Assembly: GCA_905221615.1 (NCBI GenBank)
Contig: CAJNDT010005713.1
Location: forward strand, 434,001-498,000
Source: Symbiodinium sp. CCMP2592
Taxonomy: Eukaryota; Sar; Dinophyceae; Suessiales; Symbiodiniaceae
Direction of reading: 5' to 3'
Length of the DNA: 64,000 nucleotides
Positions 53,350-64,000 of this stretch are shown one piece after another. Every line of letters starts with the position of its first letter. Position 1 is the stretch's first letter. A program made the translations under genes and the position numbers. Under the pieces are notes generated by a model. That model had not been told where the DNA came from. It made no database searches and was given only the letters and a program-made list of their open reading frames with translations.

Positions 53350-54248
53350 AAGAATTAAAAGCCCCTAAACGTGCCTTCTGGAAGTGCCTCATGATCCTTC
53401 AAGCAAACCTGAGAGTTTGGAGATTGGGTTTAGGATTTCCTTCAAGGGTTGCTTTCAGGGATATTCCAAGGCTTCCTTGAAGCGTTCTCTAAAGAGTGTC
53501 ATGGGGAGTTTAGGGTTTCCGTACCAAACCCCACAAGACAGCGGGTTCTGACCCCAAAACTCCTAAACCCTATATAAACCTATGTTGCGGTTCAGAGATC
53601 AGGGTCCAACAGACAGGGGCCTTGGTTGGAATACCAGGGTTTTATTCGGACTTAGAGCTTTGTAGACACCATCAGACATACTATCGCCTAATGATTCCGA
53701 CCTCCGTATTATCCGGTCGATGTTCAGGGCTGAGTAATTATTGGAGTGGGAATCAGAGAGCGTCGGATTTTAGATATGAGGTTTTGGCTTTCGAGGTTTC
53801 GGGGTGTGTTTGCGGATTCCGGCTTCAGATTTTTTATGGGTTTTTAGGGCCCAGGGTGCTGGCAAATCTGCACGGGAACCTGCAGGTTTTGAACTGCTTG
53901 GCCTAGGGCTTATAGGGTATAGTGGTTCCTTTAAGGGTTCCTTTAAGGCCTTTCCCAAGGGATCTTCTAGGGGTTAGGGGTAGACTCTTAGAGGCTTCAG
54001 AATTTACAGATCGGGGATAGCGGCTGTGGGGTCTTTGGAGAAGAGGGTGGTTTTACCTGAATCGGTGAATCTTGCCTCAAAGCATGAACCCTAACACTCC
54101 AAAACCCTAACCCGTAGAACCTATAAAACTTTCAAACCCTAAAGAGAAAGTCCGAAACCCTTTCGGGAACCTCCTAGCAGCCATTCAAACAACCCTGCTG
54201 CACCCGAATACGATCCTGAAAGTAGCCTCGGAGATTGAAGCATACAGC

Positions 54249-54318
54249 ACCCTAAACCCTAAACCCTAAACCCCTAAACCCCTAAACCCTAAACCCTGAA
54301 CCCTAAACCCTAAACCCG
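54249..54318. repeat. Interstitial telomere-like array (CCCTAAA)
   Basis: About nine CCCTAAA or CCCCTAAA units. Shorter arrays: 5039-5075, 19276-19345, 22850-23060, 37375-37432, 42255-42390, 48093-48150, 58185-58212. Confidence 0.88.
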
Positions 54319-54544
54319 ACCCCTAGCAACCCCAACCTGCTCAGGTAAGGGCTGGGCGCCCGCTCTGATGCAAGGCCGGAAAAGCACCGAAGATCTCGGG
54401 ATCCCCTGCCGCCGTCGCATGGTCCTTCCAGGGCCTCTGAGCTCTGAAAAGCCGGCCCATGGGCCCTGGTCAGGTGGTCATCCGATGACTGAAAGACTTA
54501 AACACGTCGCGAAAGGAAGACTTGGCGGTTTTCTTTCACGAAAA

Positions 54545-54772
54545 TCAACCAACCGGTCGGTATCCAGTAGAAGCCCAATGACACGGTCTCAGATGCCGCA
54601 TTCCAATGACGTGCACCGCTTCGCCGACGGTATGCAACTCGTCTTGCATGTCGGCCAAAGCATCCTGGTATCGTGATGCCCACCCCCACGAGGAGCCGAT
54701 GGTGGTGCAGCCAAAGTGGTTGGTGACATTGCCTACTGATCGTTCCACCAAACCACATCCGGCGTTCCGCAC
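54545..54772 (-). CDS. Exon or pseudogene fragment, unrecognised
   Basis: The minus strand reads RNAGCGLVERSVGNVTNHFG, then SSWGWASRYQDALADMQDEL and HTVGEAVHVIGMR. After that the plausible sequence shifts to another frame (ASETVSLGFYWIPTGWLIF, about 54498-54590). This suggests a frameshift or a small intron. The amino-acid composition is protein-like, but no family is recognised. Confidence 0.35.
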   Translation of the reverse strand: MRNAGCGLVERSVGNVTNHFGCTTIGSSWGWASRYQDALADMQDELHTVGEAVHVIGMRHLRPCHWASTGYRPVG

Positions 54773-55387
54773 TTAAGGAAAAACGCAGGCACATGTTTGC
54801 TTAAACCTTTCAATACACCGCTCATTCCTGAGGCAACCGCACCATCAAGGGTCTCCACTTCCGGGCAGGTGCCAGGCTTGGCCTCACGACCGAGATGTGA
54901 TCTTCGTGTTCCTCCAAAGCTTCTGTCAGGGTTCTTTCAAAAGTTCCTGTAGGGCTTCTGCAAGGAATCTTGCAAGGGAGCTCTTTAAGGGCTCCATATG
55001 GGATCTATACGGGCGGATGCTTAACAACCCTTTAACCCTGAAACCAGGTTTGTTCTGCGTTCAGACTTAATGCTTCGACTTTCGCGAGATTGCAGCACAT
55101 GCTGCCGATTCTGACTTGCGAAGTCAACAAGTAGAAAGTTAGCACCACGACCATAACACTTCCCCGTCTCCTGTTGCTACAGTCCTGATATTGCCGCAAT
55201 GACGACGACAATTTTATCGTTTCTTTCAGTACTTGCCGCTGCTGCCATAGATACGAACAACAACAACTACAGCTACGACTGCAGCTACAGCTACTGCTAC
55301 TGCTACTACGACGACGGCCGTTCACATGAATGCTACTAACTAATACGACTTATGCTACTAACACCATCAATACTACTGATACTACGA

Positions 55388-55422
55388 CTACCATTACTAC
55401 CACCACCACCACCACCACCACC

Positions 55423-55453
<31 letters not shown>

Positions 55454-55455
55454 TT
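55388..55455. repeat. (ACC)n(ACT)n trinucleotide array
   Basis: CCACCACC grading into CTACTACTA, within a wider ACT-rich stretch 55260-55680. Confidence 0.95.
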
Positions 55456-55679
55456 ATTCGCAGTACTACTACTGCTAATACTACTGAGAATCCTAATCCG
55501 ACTAATACCTGAAAAAGTACTCCGACTTCTACGAGTTCTACATATACTACTCATATTACTAAATACACTGCTGGTGCTACGTGCTACATCTGATACTACG
55601 AATGCTGCCATTACTACAAAATTACGAAAACTACTGCTGATGCTACGATTACCACGAATAACATGAATGCTGCAATATC

Positions 55680-56640
55680 ATTGCTTCTACTGCCACTGCT
55701 GCCAACATGTTAACTTACTGTCTGTTGCTACGGTAACTCCTAAGCACGATGGTTGCTTACGATTTCAGAGGAACTGTACTATGCATTTTTGAAGTTTCAG
55801 CATGCTTGTACTTATTTCTTTGTGGTTTTGTCCTGGTATCCGTACTGGTTTTGCATGCATGGGCTACAACGTGTTACAACAGTAATATGTTGTATCAACG
55901 CTGAGCTGTTCTTGTTGTTGAGCCTTTGCCGGTGATATGCTTATTGTGGTAGTGGGTTGGTGTCGCTGCTAATTCAGCTAGAGCTTTCCCGTTTCAAGAA
56001 CCCGATAAACTCGCTGGAAACAATCGAAAATACAAACCTTCAACTGACCATCTGATTGGAGCTTGCCAGGCATCAACGTACAACCTGTAACAAACCCAAG
56101 GTTGTCACGCTTCGGTGCAATGTGTGGTATTTGCTGCTTGTTGCGGGCGCGGCAGTTACGTCATGCTCTGTCACTCCGTCACTAGTTGCTTCTACTTGCT
56201 GTGCATCTGCCACACATCGCAATCAACCTCGATAGGTTCTTGGTCACCTGCACAACGGCCGCACGGCAAATTAAGCCAAGAGCATGCGAAAAGTGCTCCT
56301 GAGTCTCTGCTGCAAAAAAAACGTAATCTTTGCCGCAAGCTTGCGCTCACGCATACTTGGGGATAACTGCAAACTGAACTACTTATGTACAACCAGTCCT
56401 CCTGTTTCCTCTTCCCGGTGGCATCCTTTTTCAAACCTGCAACATTGCAGTGGAACAGCATCCTTGCAGCATGACTTGTAGATTGTAGAGCTCTTTTTTG
56501 TTACATTGGCGGTGGAAGGATCAAAACCATCGTGGCAAACTGCCAAAGTTTGTCGTTGAGACGGTTTAACTAATTACATGCCAAAACTTCAAACTCTACA
56601 AAACTGTAGCCTAAAAACCGAACGCCACCCTCAAACCTTA
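55680..56640. other. Unique sequence, no recognised gene
   Basis: One of the longest stretches free of the palindromes and telomere-like units. Short frames on both strands have no recognisable domain. Confidence 0.45.
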
Positions 56641-56690
56641 ACCAAAACCCAATACCATCCAGAACCCATAACCGCCAAAGCCTTGTCGGG

Positions 56691-56803
56691 CCCAGAGACT
56701 CCAATATCCCTCAATTAAGGAATATGCCTTAAATCATATTAGGAGGATTCCTACTACAATTTAAGGTATATTCCTTGATAACGGGGTATTAGAGTCTCTG
56801 GGG
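56691..56803. mobile_element. Palindromic MITE, family H
   Basis: CCCAGAGACTCCAATATCCC ... GGGGTATTAGAGTCTCTGGG, well preserved. Confidence 0.85.
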
Positions 56804-56815
56804 GCTTTGTGCTCG

Positions 56816-56940
56816 TACTTGGAGGATCATGGGACATTGTAAGTAGGGTTATAAGTGCGTTAAGTGGGGCTGTAAGGAATTGTAACTGTAGTTATCTTAA
56901 TTGTAACACCAATGACTAAGTCCCAGGATCCTCCAAGTAT
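56816..56940. mobile_element. Palindromic MITE, family G
   Basis: TACTTGGAGGATCATGGGAC ... GTCCCAGGATCCTCCAAGTA, 12 bp right of a family H element. Confidence 0.8.
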
Positions 56941-57857
56941 GGGGCCGATGTCTACAATCCGGAGCGGGAACCAAACCACCCTCATCCCACGAATTCAAAA
57001 AGCCCAAGCCGCTAACCCATGGACATGTAAATCGGAAACCTAGGGTTTAGGGCTTAGGGGTTTAGGGGTTAGGGTTCCAGATCCGGCTACAAATTGAAAC
57101 TGTGCAAAACCGCCAGAAGTCAGCCGGAAACGTGTCGATATCCAGACAAAAATGCTAACAGTATCCAGCAATGTCTGCTAAAACAACTCGTACAGCCTGA
57201 TTGAATCCTGAACCGTAACCTCACAAGCCCTACACCCTTAAGCTTATAAACCCTTCAAGCCTTTCAGCGTCTCAAACCTTTGCAGGTAAAGCGTTCTAAA
57301 TCCCCAGCCTCAAAACCCTGAGCCTAGCACCCCGGCTAAAACCTAAAGCATCAACTAACTTATGGTGTTGGGGTTCCCTTCGCTGTTTAGCTCCTTATTA
57401 AGTAGGGATTATCATCACCCTGGCTCCTTAGCTCCTCCAATATCAGTGGCTAGTCAACACCCGCAAGGCCTGAACCACAACATCCTCGAGTTTTACACCG
57501 CAGAAAACCCGATAAAACCGGACAAACACTATGCTACATCTCGTATAAACTATAGAGTCCTTACCCTACATCCTAAATCCCCAACCCTAAGCCCTACCTT
57601 AAGAGTCACGAGTTAAAGGGTTTAGCCTAAAACCATCCGAGCCCTAAACCTTAAACCCTGTAAGCTACAAGACCGAGCCGCTGTTTTGCCGAGGACGAGA
57701 GAAATTCGCTCCGGTGGCAGCTCCAGCGCTGCTGCCTGGGGGCAAAGCGTACGAGAGTCATGTTTGAGGGCCTAAGGCTCCATGGACCCATAATAGGGTT
57801 CCTTTAAGGTTTCTATAAAGGGTATCATGAGGGTTTAGGGTTCATCTTTGAGGGCCT

Positions 57858-57949
57858 ACCTGGGGATCCAAAAACCTACCGTTTTTGGAGTTAGACTCTC
57901 TAATTAAGGGGTCATAACCTACTATTTTCTAGGGTTTGGGGATACAGGT
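57858..57949. mobile_element. Family B palindrome
   Basis: ACCTGGGGATCCAAAAACC ... AATTAAGGGGTCATAACC ... GGGGATACAGGT. Directly joined to a family A copy on its right. Confidence 0.75.
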
Positions 57950-58057
57950 AAGGCTCCATGTACCTTTATAGTAGACACTTAGACCTTAAAGGGGTCCGTA
58001 TATAGGTACTTTAAGGCCTAAGTATATACTATATTATGGGTACATGGAGCCTTAGGG
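57950..58057. mobile_element. Palindromic MITE, family A, abutting family B
   Basis: AAGGCTCCATGTACC ... GGTACATGGAGCCTTAGGG. Its left edge is fused to the end of the family B element at 57858-57949 (CAGGT|AAGG), so the outer three bases of this terminus are missing. Confidence 0.8.
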
Positions 58058-58435
58058 GTTTGAGGCTTAGTTTAGAAGGTACGAGGTTCATGTTTGAGGT
58101 TTAGTTTAGGGCTTCGGGGTTCCAGGGTTCAGGCTTTGATGCTTTGGCGGTTTCGGCCATTGGGCTCCAGGTTTAGTGTTTCTGGTTTAGGGTTTAGGGT
58201 TTAGGGTTTAGGGTATCATTCAGGCGATTTTCTGAAATCTCGCGTCAATGACCTTAAGCGAAGCTTTGATACTGTGGCTGCAACCACCGGTCATGCAAAA
58301 AGCAACCATTAAGTTACTAGCTACCAAGACTCCACCATGCTCATGTGCTTAGTCTTTAGAACTTTACTCATGGCTCGGCGCGGCTTCATGGCTGGCTTGC
58401 TGTGAGTCCTTCTTGCGTTGTCTTAGTCTTAGGGT

Positions 58436-58535
58436 GGACACCACTATGGGCTATTAGACCTTAAGGGTACCTTAATCTACCCTTAATAGGGTCCTAATAG
58501 GGATCTTTAGGGTCTAATAGCCCATAGTGGACATG
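58436..58535. repeat. Hairpin element
   Basis: CCACTATGGGCTATTAGACC (58441-58460) and its exact complement (58511-58530), with inner GGTACC and AGGGTCCTAATAGGG. Confidence 0.85.
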
Positions 58536-58583
58536 TTCTTCTGCTACGTGCGACCTGTCGAGCATATCCTAAGCCCTAAACCG

Positions 58584-58681
58584 CTACCCAAAAAGGCCCA
58601 AAAGTAGTTCCCTTTTGGGGTTCGTACATAGAACCCTATAGGGTAATCCCAAAAAGGAACTACTTTGGTGCCTCTGGGTAT
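58584..58681. repeat. Hairpin element
   Basis: TACCCAAAAAGGCCCAAAAG pairs with CTACTTTGGTGCCTCTGGGTA. Inner arms AAGTAGTTCCC and GGAACTACTT resemble family I. Confidence 0.75.
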
Positions 58682-58893
58682 ACCCACTTACCCCTAAACC
58701 CCTCTGACCAACTCTAAATCCGAAGCCCCGAAACCGCTATAGATCCATTTAAGGGAACCGATATAGATCCCCGTTCAAGGAACTCTAAACCGCTATAGAT
58801 CCATGTGAGGGAGCCGTTAGTTACAGATCCCTTCAAGGAGCTCTAAACAACAAAACCCCTGAACCCGTACAGCTTGCCGAAACTCCCCCTGCG

Positions 58894-59006
58894 ATTAGGG
58901 GGACCCTTGGGGATATAGACCCTCTCAATAAGGCCCCTTTTAAGAGAGCCAGAAGTAGGGTTCAGAAGGGGTACCCTTTAAGGGGTCTCGCTAATAATAC
59001 TACCTA
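58894..59006. mobile_element. Family N element
   Basis: ATTAGGGGGACCCTTGGGG ... CTAATAATACTACCTA; close match to 8848-8971. Confidence 0.8.
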
Positions 59007-59472
59007 CCCCAGCGTTCGGACTCCCGAGGTCTTTGCCATGGCATCGCGGGCATCTGCAGCGGTGACGAGGTTCGTCGCGTCGCAACCTGCATGGAGTTTA
59101 GGGTTTGGGGCTTTGTTCGAGTTTCAGAGCTGCTCCAGGGTTTCGTTGCAGTGGATGTTGAGGGTTTTCAGGAAAACATGTGTTAATATTTCGGGTTTAG
59201 CATTGGGGGCTTAGGATTATTCAGGATCTACGGTTTTGAGGATTTAGGGGCTCAGGCTTGTCAGAAGCTTTGGGGCTTGGCAGCTGGGTTCGGATTTTGG
59301 AGAGTATCTGATCATTGGGTACTTGGACCCTTGGAGATACTGCAAGATCCCTTGCTTCAGGGCGGTAAGCTTTATCATGGGACCCCAAACGCAATCCTCA
59401 CAAACTAGGGGCGGCTACTTAAGCAAGGTCTACACTTTTGCAGCTCCTAACAGGACAGGCCCAAAGCTCCAA

Positions 59473-59590
59473 GGGGTTGTTACTATACCCCCTTTAGAAC
59501 CATAATTAAAAAAAACAATACTTTCAAGAGTCTCTTGAGTTTTATGTGAACAAAAATAAAAAAATCCTAAGGAGACTATAGGTTATACTC
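59473..59590. mobile_element. Repeat pair P, copy 1
   Basis: TACTATACCCCCTTTAGAAC ... TCCTAAGGAGACTATAGG. Ends are weakly inverted; internal A-rich tract. Confidence 0.65.
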
Positions 59591-59680
59591 TGGAGCCTTA
59601 TTTCTCGACCCTTGCTGTCACAGGGTGAAGCGCGTGGGTTGTAGGACTTATAGGGCATAGCCCTGGAAAGCAGGCAACTT

Positions 59681-59841
59681 GGGAGTTTCCGAAAATCGGG
59701 GACCCTAAGATAGTACCCTAAATGGTGGGATCCTTATTATAAGGACCCCAAAATGGGGTACCCCAATATAGTACCCTAAATGGTAGGATCCTTATTGTAA
59801 GGACCCCAAAATAGGGTACCCCCTAATTTTCGGAAACTCCC
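59681..59841. mobile_element. Family F palindrome with internal duplication
   Basis: Normal family F termini (GGGAGTTTCCGAAAATC ... TTTTCGGAAACTCCC), but the core segment from AATATAGTACCCTAAATGG to AAGGACCCCAAAAT is present twice in tandem, making it about 60 bp longer than other copies. Confidence 0.8.
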
Positions 59842-59981
59842 ACTTGTCGCCAAGCTGTTCAGCTTCTAAATCCCTGCAGCAAAAGCCTTAAGCCCCTGGA
59901 AACCTGCATAAGCCCCTGCACTACAGAAACTATAGGTACGGTTTAGGGTTTAGGGTTTAGAAGCTGTATAAGCCCTGAGGG

Positions 59982-60080
59982 TAGAACGGGCCCCCACCCT
60001 GTAGTAGTGACTATAAGGATTATATTAGAGCGCTATTATATTGCTATTATACCACTATTACAGGGTGGGGGCCCCTTCTA
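59982..60080. mobile_element. Palindromic MITE, family K
   Basis: TAGAACGGGCCCCCACCCTG ... CAGGGTGGGGGCCCCTTCTA. A left half of this family is at 7618-7670. Confidence 0.85.
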
Positions 60081-60529
60081 AACTATAGGTAACGCGAAGC
60101 TTCAAGCCAAGCATAGAACCTAACAGGACCCAACAAGGAATTCCACCCAGACTCCAGCACCCTCAACTCTCAACTCTTGCCGAATGTGCTACCCTGACGA
60201 CTCTTCTATCCTCAGGCAATCCTACATGAATCTTACGACGGGATACAAAAAGCCAAAGCTTCAGGTGCAAGACTCGGAAAAAGTCGCTTCGTGATATAAG
60301 CCCAATTAACTACAGGCTGAGGCCCAACACGCACGAAAACTCCAGAGCCTCAGTCCCAGACTCCAAACGCTAAAGTCAAAACTCTCGAAAGGGAAGCCGT
60401 TAGAGGAAAACCTCAAACCCTTCAACTCGCTGAAACCCTCAGAACCCCAAACCCAGACCACACGAGCCCTAAACCTGCACGCCCTATGCCCAAATACCCA
60501 AGAGGCCTAAACCCTAAGAACCTTGAGTC

Positions 60530-60656
60530 AAAGGGGAAAAGGCGGGACCCTTAATGGGGACCCCTGCCCTATAATGGGCTATATAATGGGTATATAATAG
60601 CTCTTTTAAGGGTATATACCTAGGGGTCCTTATTAAGGGTCCCTCCTTTTACCCTT
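60530..60656. mobile_element. Palindromic MITE, family L, reverse orientation
   Basis: CAAAGGGGAAAAGGCGGGAC ... GTCCCTCCTTTTACCCTTG. Confidence 0.85.
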
Positions 60657-60659
60657 GGA

Positions 60660-61260
60660 TTGAGGCTCCGGCGAATAGTCTCACCACTAAGCCTCGGAGG
60701 AGTTCGGTCTGTGCTTTCAGGTGGTCTGCGCATGGAACGGGGCATGCGAGTTGAACGAACAAGCAAAAACTGAAACCCTAAACCCTAAGCCCTATAAACC
60801 CTAAACCCTATAAGCCCTAAAGCCTATAAACCCCAAAGGCCTCACGGCGTTCAATGGTTGATTTAAGCCTCTGCAGCTGAAGGCTTCAAACGTAAAAGAA
60901 GGGCTTCGGTTTGATTAGGCTTGTGGGATTAGGGTTTTGGGATTAGGGTTTAGGGTTTAGGGGTGCTGTTGAAAGGCTTTCTGGGGTTTAGGAAGCAGCA
61001 GCTTGCTTCATGTGCTTGAGTATTGAGGGCTTTACAAACCTTCTACGCATTTGTTCACCGTTTGGCGTTCGGGTTTTAGTGTGTTTCGGATGTTTTGCTC
61101 AGGCCTGGACCATGAAAAACACTTAGGCTCCTTACTATAACTGCAGTACAATCATGGGCCACCTAATTAGTCAGTGAGTCAGACACGAGCGGTTAAGGGC
61201 ACTATGCGGCATAGTCTATACCTCGGCCTGCAAGGTGATCCCATGAACAGACTGTCGGGC
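60660..61260. other. No recognised gene
   Basis: CCCTAAA/TTTAGGG words and spacer sequence up to the TA microsatellite. Confidence 0.5.
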
Positions 61261-61261
61261 C

Positions 61262-61291
61262 AAAGTATGTACATACATACATATATGTATG

Positions 61292-61357
<66 letters not shown>

Positions 61358-61373
61358 TAAATATATACATATG

Positions 61374-61421
<48 letters not shown>

Positions 61422-61425
61422 GTAC
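61262..61425. repeat. (TA)n / CATA microsatellite
   Basis: CATA units, then two long TA runs separated by TACATAAATATATACATATG. Confidence 0.97.
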
Positions 61426-61710
61426 GGGCACATGGCCCTTATACCGTCAACGGATTGAAATTATCATCCTTTTACAAAAACTCCGCACCCTGTAGGACCC
61501 CCAAATGACATTCCTGCATCGAAGAACCCTTGCAGAACCGTTATTGGACCCTCAGTCCAAATATCTCAGTCCAGGGGCGCAGAGTTAAAGGCTCAGACAA
61601 AATTTGCCCTTCCAAAAAGGTGTTTAAGGGAATAAACCGCTCTCAAATCCCAAGGCCCTACACGCTGACCCTTCACCCTGCAAGCCCTAAATCCAAAGCT
61701 CCCTAAATGG

Positions 61711-61811
61711 GAGTTTCCGAAAATTTCGGGAACCCAATATGGCATCCTAAATGGTAGGATCCCTATATGATAAGGACCGCAAAATAAGCTACCCCTAATT
61801 TTCGGAAGCTC
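61711..61811. mobile_element. Palindromic MITE, family F
   Basis: GGGAGTTTCCGAAAATTTCG ... AATTTTCGGAAGCTCC, with core GGTAGGATCCCTATATGATA. Confidence 0.75.
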
Positions 61812-61859
61812 CTAAATCCTAAGCCCCAGTTCTCTCCGTTCTCTCCATGCGCACTTCAA

Positions 61860-62770
61860 CTATCATGCTGCCGGGCAACAAGCAGAAAGTCGGCCGCTGT
61901 AGGTCGTCGTCCATGCTTTGTGGACTACACCCTCAATGAACCCATTGCATATAGGTGGCATTGATGCCTTACCCTAATTGGGTCCTTAAGGGGTCTAGGG
62001 CTCTAACTATAAGGTCCTTGGAAGCATTGGGATATAGCCATAACAGGGCTTGGGGGGTGTATTATACTCTACTCATATAGCGTCTTTACGCTTTGTCATG
62101 TGGGGGCATTCGTGCATTGGGTGGGGGCCTCTTCCGCAGCTTTGTAAGGGCTCACGACCTCGGAAATAAGTTGAATTAGTGCTTTAGGGTTTAGGCTCAG
62201 GACCTCGAATAATTTTGAATTAAGGGTTGCCTCCTGGCCGCAGTTAGATCCTGCAAGCCAAAATTTCCATGCGGCTGTGTTCGTGGTTTAGGGATCTCCG
62301 AACACAACGGTTGAGGGCTTCACATCATATCAGGGTTCGTTTGGAGGATTTACAAGCTTCGAAAGGGCTTAGGGAATTGGGTACGGAGTTTGGAGTTTAG
62401 AAGGTTTTGGCTGAGAGTTTCGGGTCTAGTGGTAATACGGTACAATACGGATTCAGACAAGGAGCCCCAAGCAACAGTTCTACTAATAAGTGAACCAGAA
62501 GTAGAGCCTTTGAATCCGGTACAAGGGGTATCGGGCAATTCGTATGGCAGGGATCCTTCAATTTGGGTCTATGATCGGGGTCCGATATTTCTCTTGAGCC
62601 CCAGTTCATGTATACGGGTTGAGGGTAGGCAGTGGAAGCGCTACACGACAATTGGAGCGAAGTTTCCCGATGCAGTAGGTAGTACAACCCCCCCTGCATT
62701 GAACTCTGAAACTCCGAACTCTCAATACTCCCTAGGGCTTGGTTCAACTATCGCACGACAAGTCACACAA
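61860..62770. other. Spacer with unsupported open frames
   Basis: Both strands stay open for over 110 codons around 62390-62790, but with no domain, no codon bias and no splice signals that stand out; treated as chance. Confidence 0.4.
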
Positions 62771-62774
62771 TGTA

Positions 62775-62870
62775 GGGGTCTCAATAATTAGAATTGGGTT
62801 GTGGGGCCCATTATACTATAATTAGGATAAGGAGCCCCCAACATAGTATAGGTAATTACTAACGCCCCAT
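62775..62870. mobile_element. Palindromic element, family J
   Basis: AGGGGTCTCAATAATTAG ... CATAGTATAGGTAATTAC ... GCCCCATTA. Confidence 0.65.
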
Positions 62871-62949
62871 TATTATCAGGATCTCGAGGATCCTTGTCAT
62901 GCGAATTCCCGACGGCAATCTTTGCCAGATCCAACTCTCTATCCACTTA

Positions 62950-63053
62950 AAGCTGTACCCCCCTAGAACCATAATAACATGAACATGTCATTTTTCATAT
63001 TCTCTTGGGTTTGAAATGAGCACAAAGAAAAATAAGTCCTAAGGAGACTATAG
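62950..63053. mobile_element. Repeat pair P, copy 2
   Basis: AGCTGTACCCCCCTAGAACC ... GTCCTAAGGAGACTATAG; same order of motifs as 59473-59590. Confidence 0.65.
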
Positions 63054-63055
63054 TA

Positions 63056-63257
63056 AAGGTTCATGGGACTTAGAAGCTACCTGGATCCCAAGAAACCTAC
63101 CTTTTCAGGGTTCCTCAATATGATTTCCCTACATGAGTGCTTAAAAGAGTAGGTTACTCGGTGTCAAGGTAGGGTTTATGAATAAGGGTAGTTATGCTGA
63201 CGCCAAGTAAAGTAGTTATGACCTTAGTTAGTAAGTCCCCTGAACCTCCAAATAACT
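63056..63257. mobile_element. Family G palindrome interrupted by a B-like element
   Basis: Left arm AGGTTCATGGGACTTAG and right arm AAGTCCCCTGAACCTCCAA. Between them 63080-63173 is a B-like palindrome (CTACCTGGATCCC ... CAAGGTAGG). Confidence 0.65.
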
Positions 63258-63744
63258 TTATCGATCAGGCTTGTGAAGGTGAACCAGGCCGGGTGTTCTA
63301 CATAAACTCGCGACTCGAGACCTGTTGAACACACATCCCTCGCCTGCAAGACCCCCTGAAACTTATACTCCAAACCTCAACAGCCCACACCCTGCGGACA
63401 TGAACACGACTCTGCAGTCTAAACCCAGTACAAACAAAGAACTTGCAAACACATCCCTCTCTAGCACCGAAAATATGTCTTTTGAGCCGAGCTCAACTCC
63501 GAAGCCAGAAACTCAACCAAGAAGCCGCCAAGACGCCACAAAATATGGGGTTTGGGATTGGCACAACTTTAGAGCTCTGGGCCAAATCCTCCTCTCAAAC
63601 CACGAAATCCTGCAACCCCTGCATCTACGAATGATGTAGATTACACCCACATGCTATCTCACGGTTCAAACATCACCGGAAATCTAGGTCCGCACATCAT
63701 GGAGTCGTAAAAAACAACTCAACATCCGCATGACGGTTGTTTAG

Positions 63745-63868
63745 AGCCCCAAAAAAGCACATAAGCAAAAATTAGGATAGGGATATCCCATATAAACCCC
63801 CTTATAAGGAAGCCAAATTTTGTAGGGATATCCCTATAAAATGCTTATGCTTATGTGCTTTTTTGTCC
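63745..63868. repeat. Hairpin element
   Basis: AAAAAAGCACATAAGC and GCTTATGTGCTTTTTT; inner GGGATATCCC occurs in both arms. Confidence 0.85.
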
Positions 63869-63968
63869 CCTAATTGTTGTGCATCAGGGCTCCGTTTCAG
63901 CTACACCCAGCCATTGAGCGGCATTTTCGCACAGCAAGAGACTGACATGCTGTTCCCGATGTTCATAT

Positions 63969-64000
63969 GGGTGGTTCTCAGAATTATGGTCCCTTTTTGG
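63969..64000. mobile_element. Family C palindrome, cut by the window end
   Basis: GGGTGGTTCTCAGAATTATG then GGTCCCTTTTTGG, preceded by ATAT as in other copies. Confidence 0.65.

Noticed and set aside
61174..61508. Ile/Tyr-repeat frames on both strands
   Set aside because: Translation of (TA)n and CATA microsatellites.
62390..62791. 133-codon plus-strand frame and 116-codon minus-strand frame
   Set aside because: Both strands open together, no codon bias, no domain; chance in stop-poor sequence.

Overview
The window looks like nuclear DNA of a dinoflagellate, most likely a Symbiodiniaceae-type alga; this is inference from sequence character, not from a marker gene. The reasons are: very sparse coding, short GC-rich exon-like islands in AT-richer repetitive DNA, TTTAGGG/CCCTAAA telomere-type units scattered throughout in both orientations, no bacterial operon structure, and two genes made of 41-residue RCC1-like repeats of a kind I associate with these algae. 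No rRNA, true tRNA, CRISPR array or spliced-leader sequence was found.

Coding content. Almost everything that reads convincingly as protein lies on the minus strand, as expected for a dinoflagellate unidirectional gene array. Two paralogous single-exon genes (1773-3218 and 50186-51700) each encode a ubiquitin-like N-terminal region followed by nine complete and one partial RCC1-like repeats; a decayed third copy sits at 35893-36066. Between them are about a dozen short leucine-rich-repeat (LRR) exon fragments (10.6, 18.4, 24.2, 28.2, 31.2, 32.3, 33.6, 36.6, 38.5, 40.2, 46.1 kb and weaker ones), all minus strand, plus unrecognised exon islands at 15784-16525, 21700-21997, 25200-25483, 27441-27790, 37521-38385, 40972-41262 and 54545-54772.

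Repeats. The rest is dominated by about 20 families of short (about 80-130 bp) palindromic, MITE-like elements with terminal inverted repeats, labelled A to R here. Several carry clear target duplications (family A 3 bp, family C 4 bp, family N 5 bp). Some are inserted inside others: a two-insertion nest at 8829-9173, A in B at 38946-39150, C in M, R in Q, and a 1.15-kb composite at 12436-13675 that contains two tRNA-like (SINE-like) modules and nine copies of a small palindrome. Microsatellites (CT, CA/GT, TA, ACT, CATA) and an 87-bp minisatellite complete the picture.

Most interesting feature. Three family-A-type palindromes (15885-15987, 16084-16192, 38175-38283) lie directly between coding-like blocks. 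Their terminal repeats supply candidate splice donors and acceptors, and in the best case (15885-15987) a 3-bp target duplication, a GC-AG intron and an unbroken reading frame all agree. They look like introners, that is, DNA transposons that create introns on insertion. Exon assignments, joins and family boundaries were made by eye and need transcript data.
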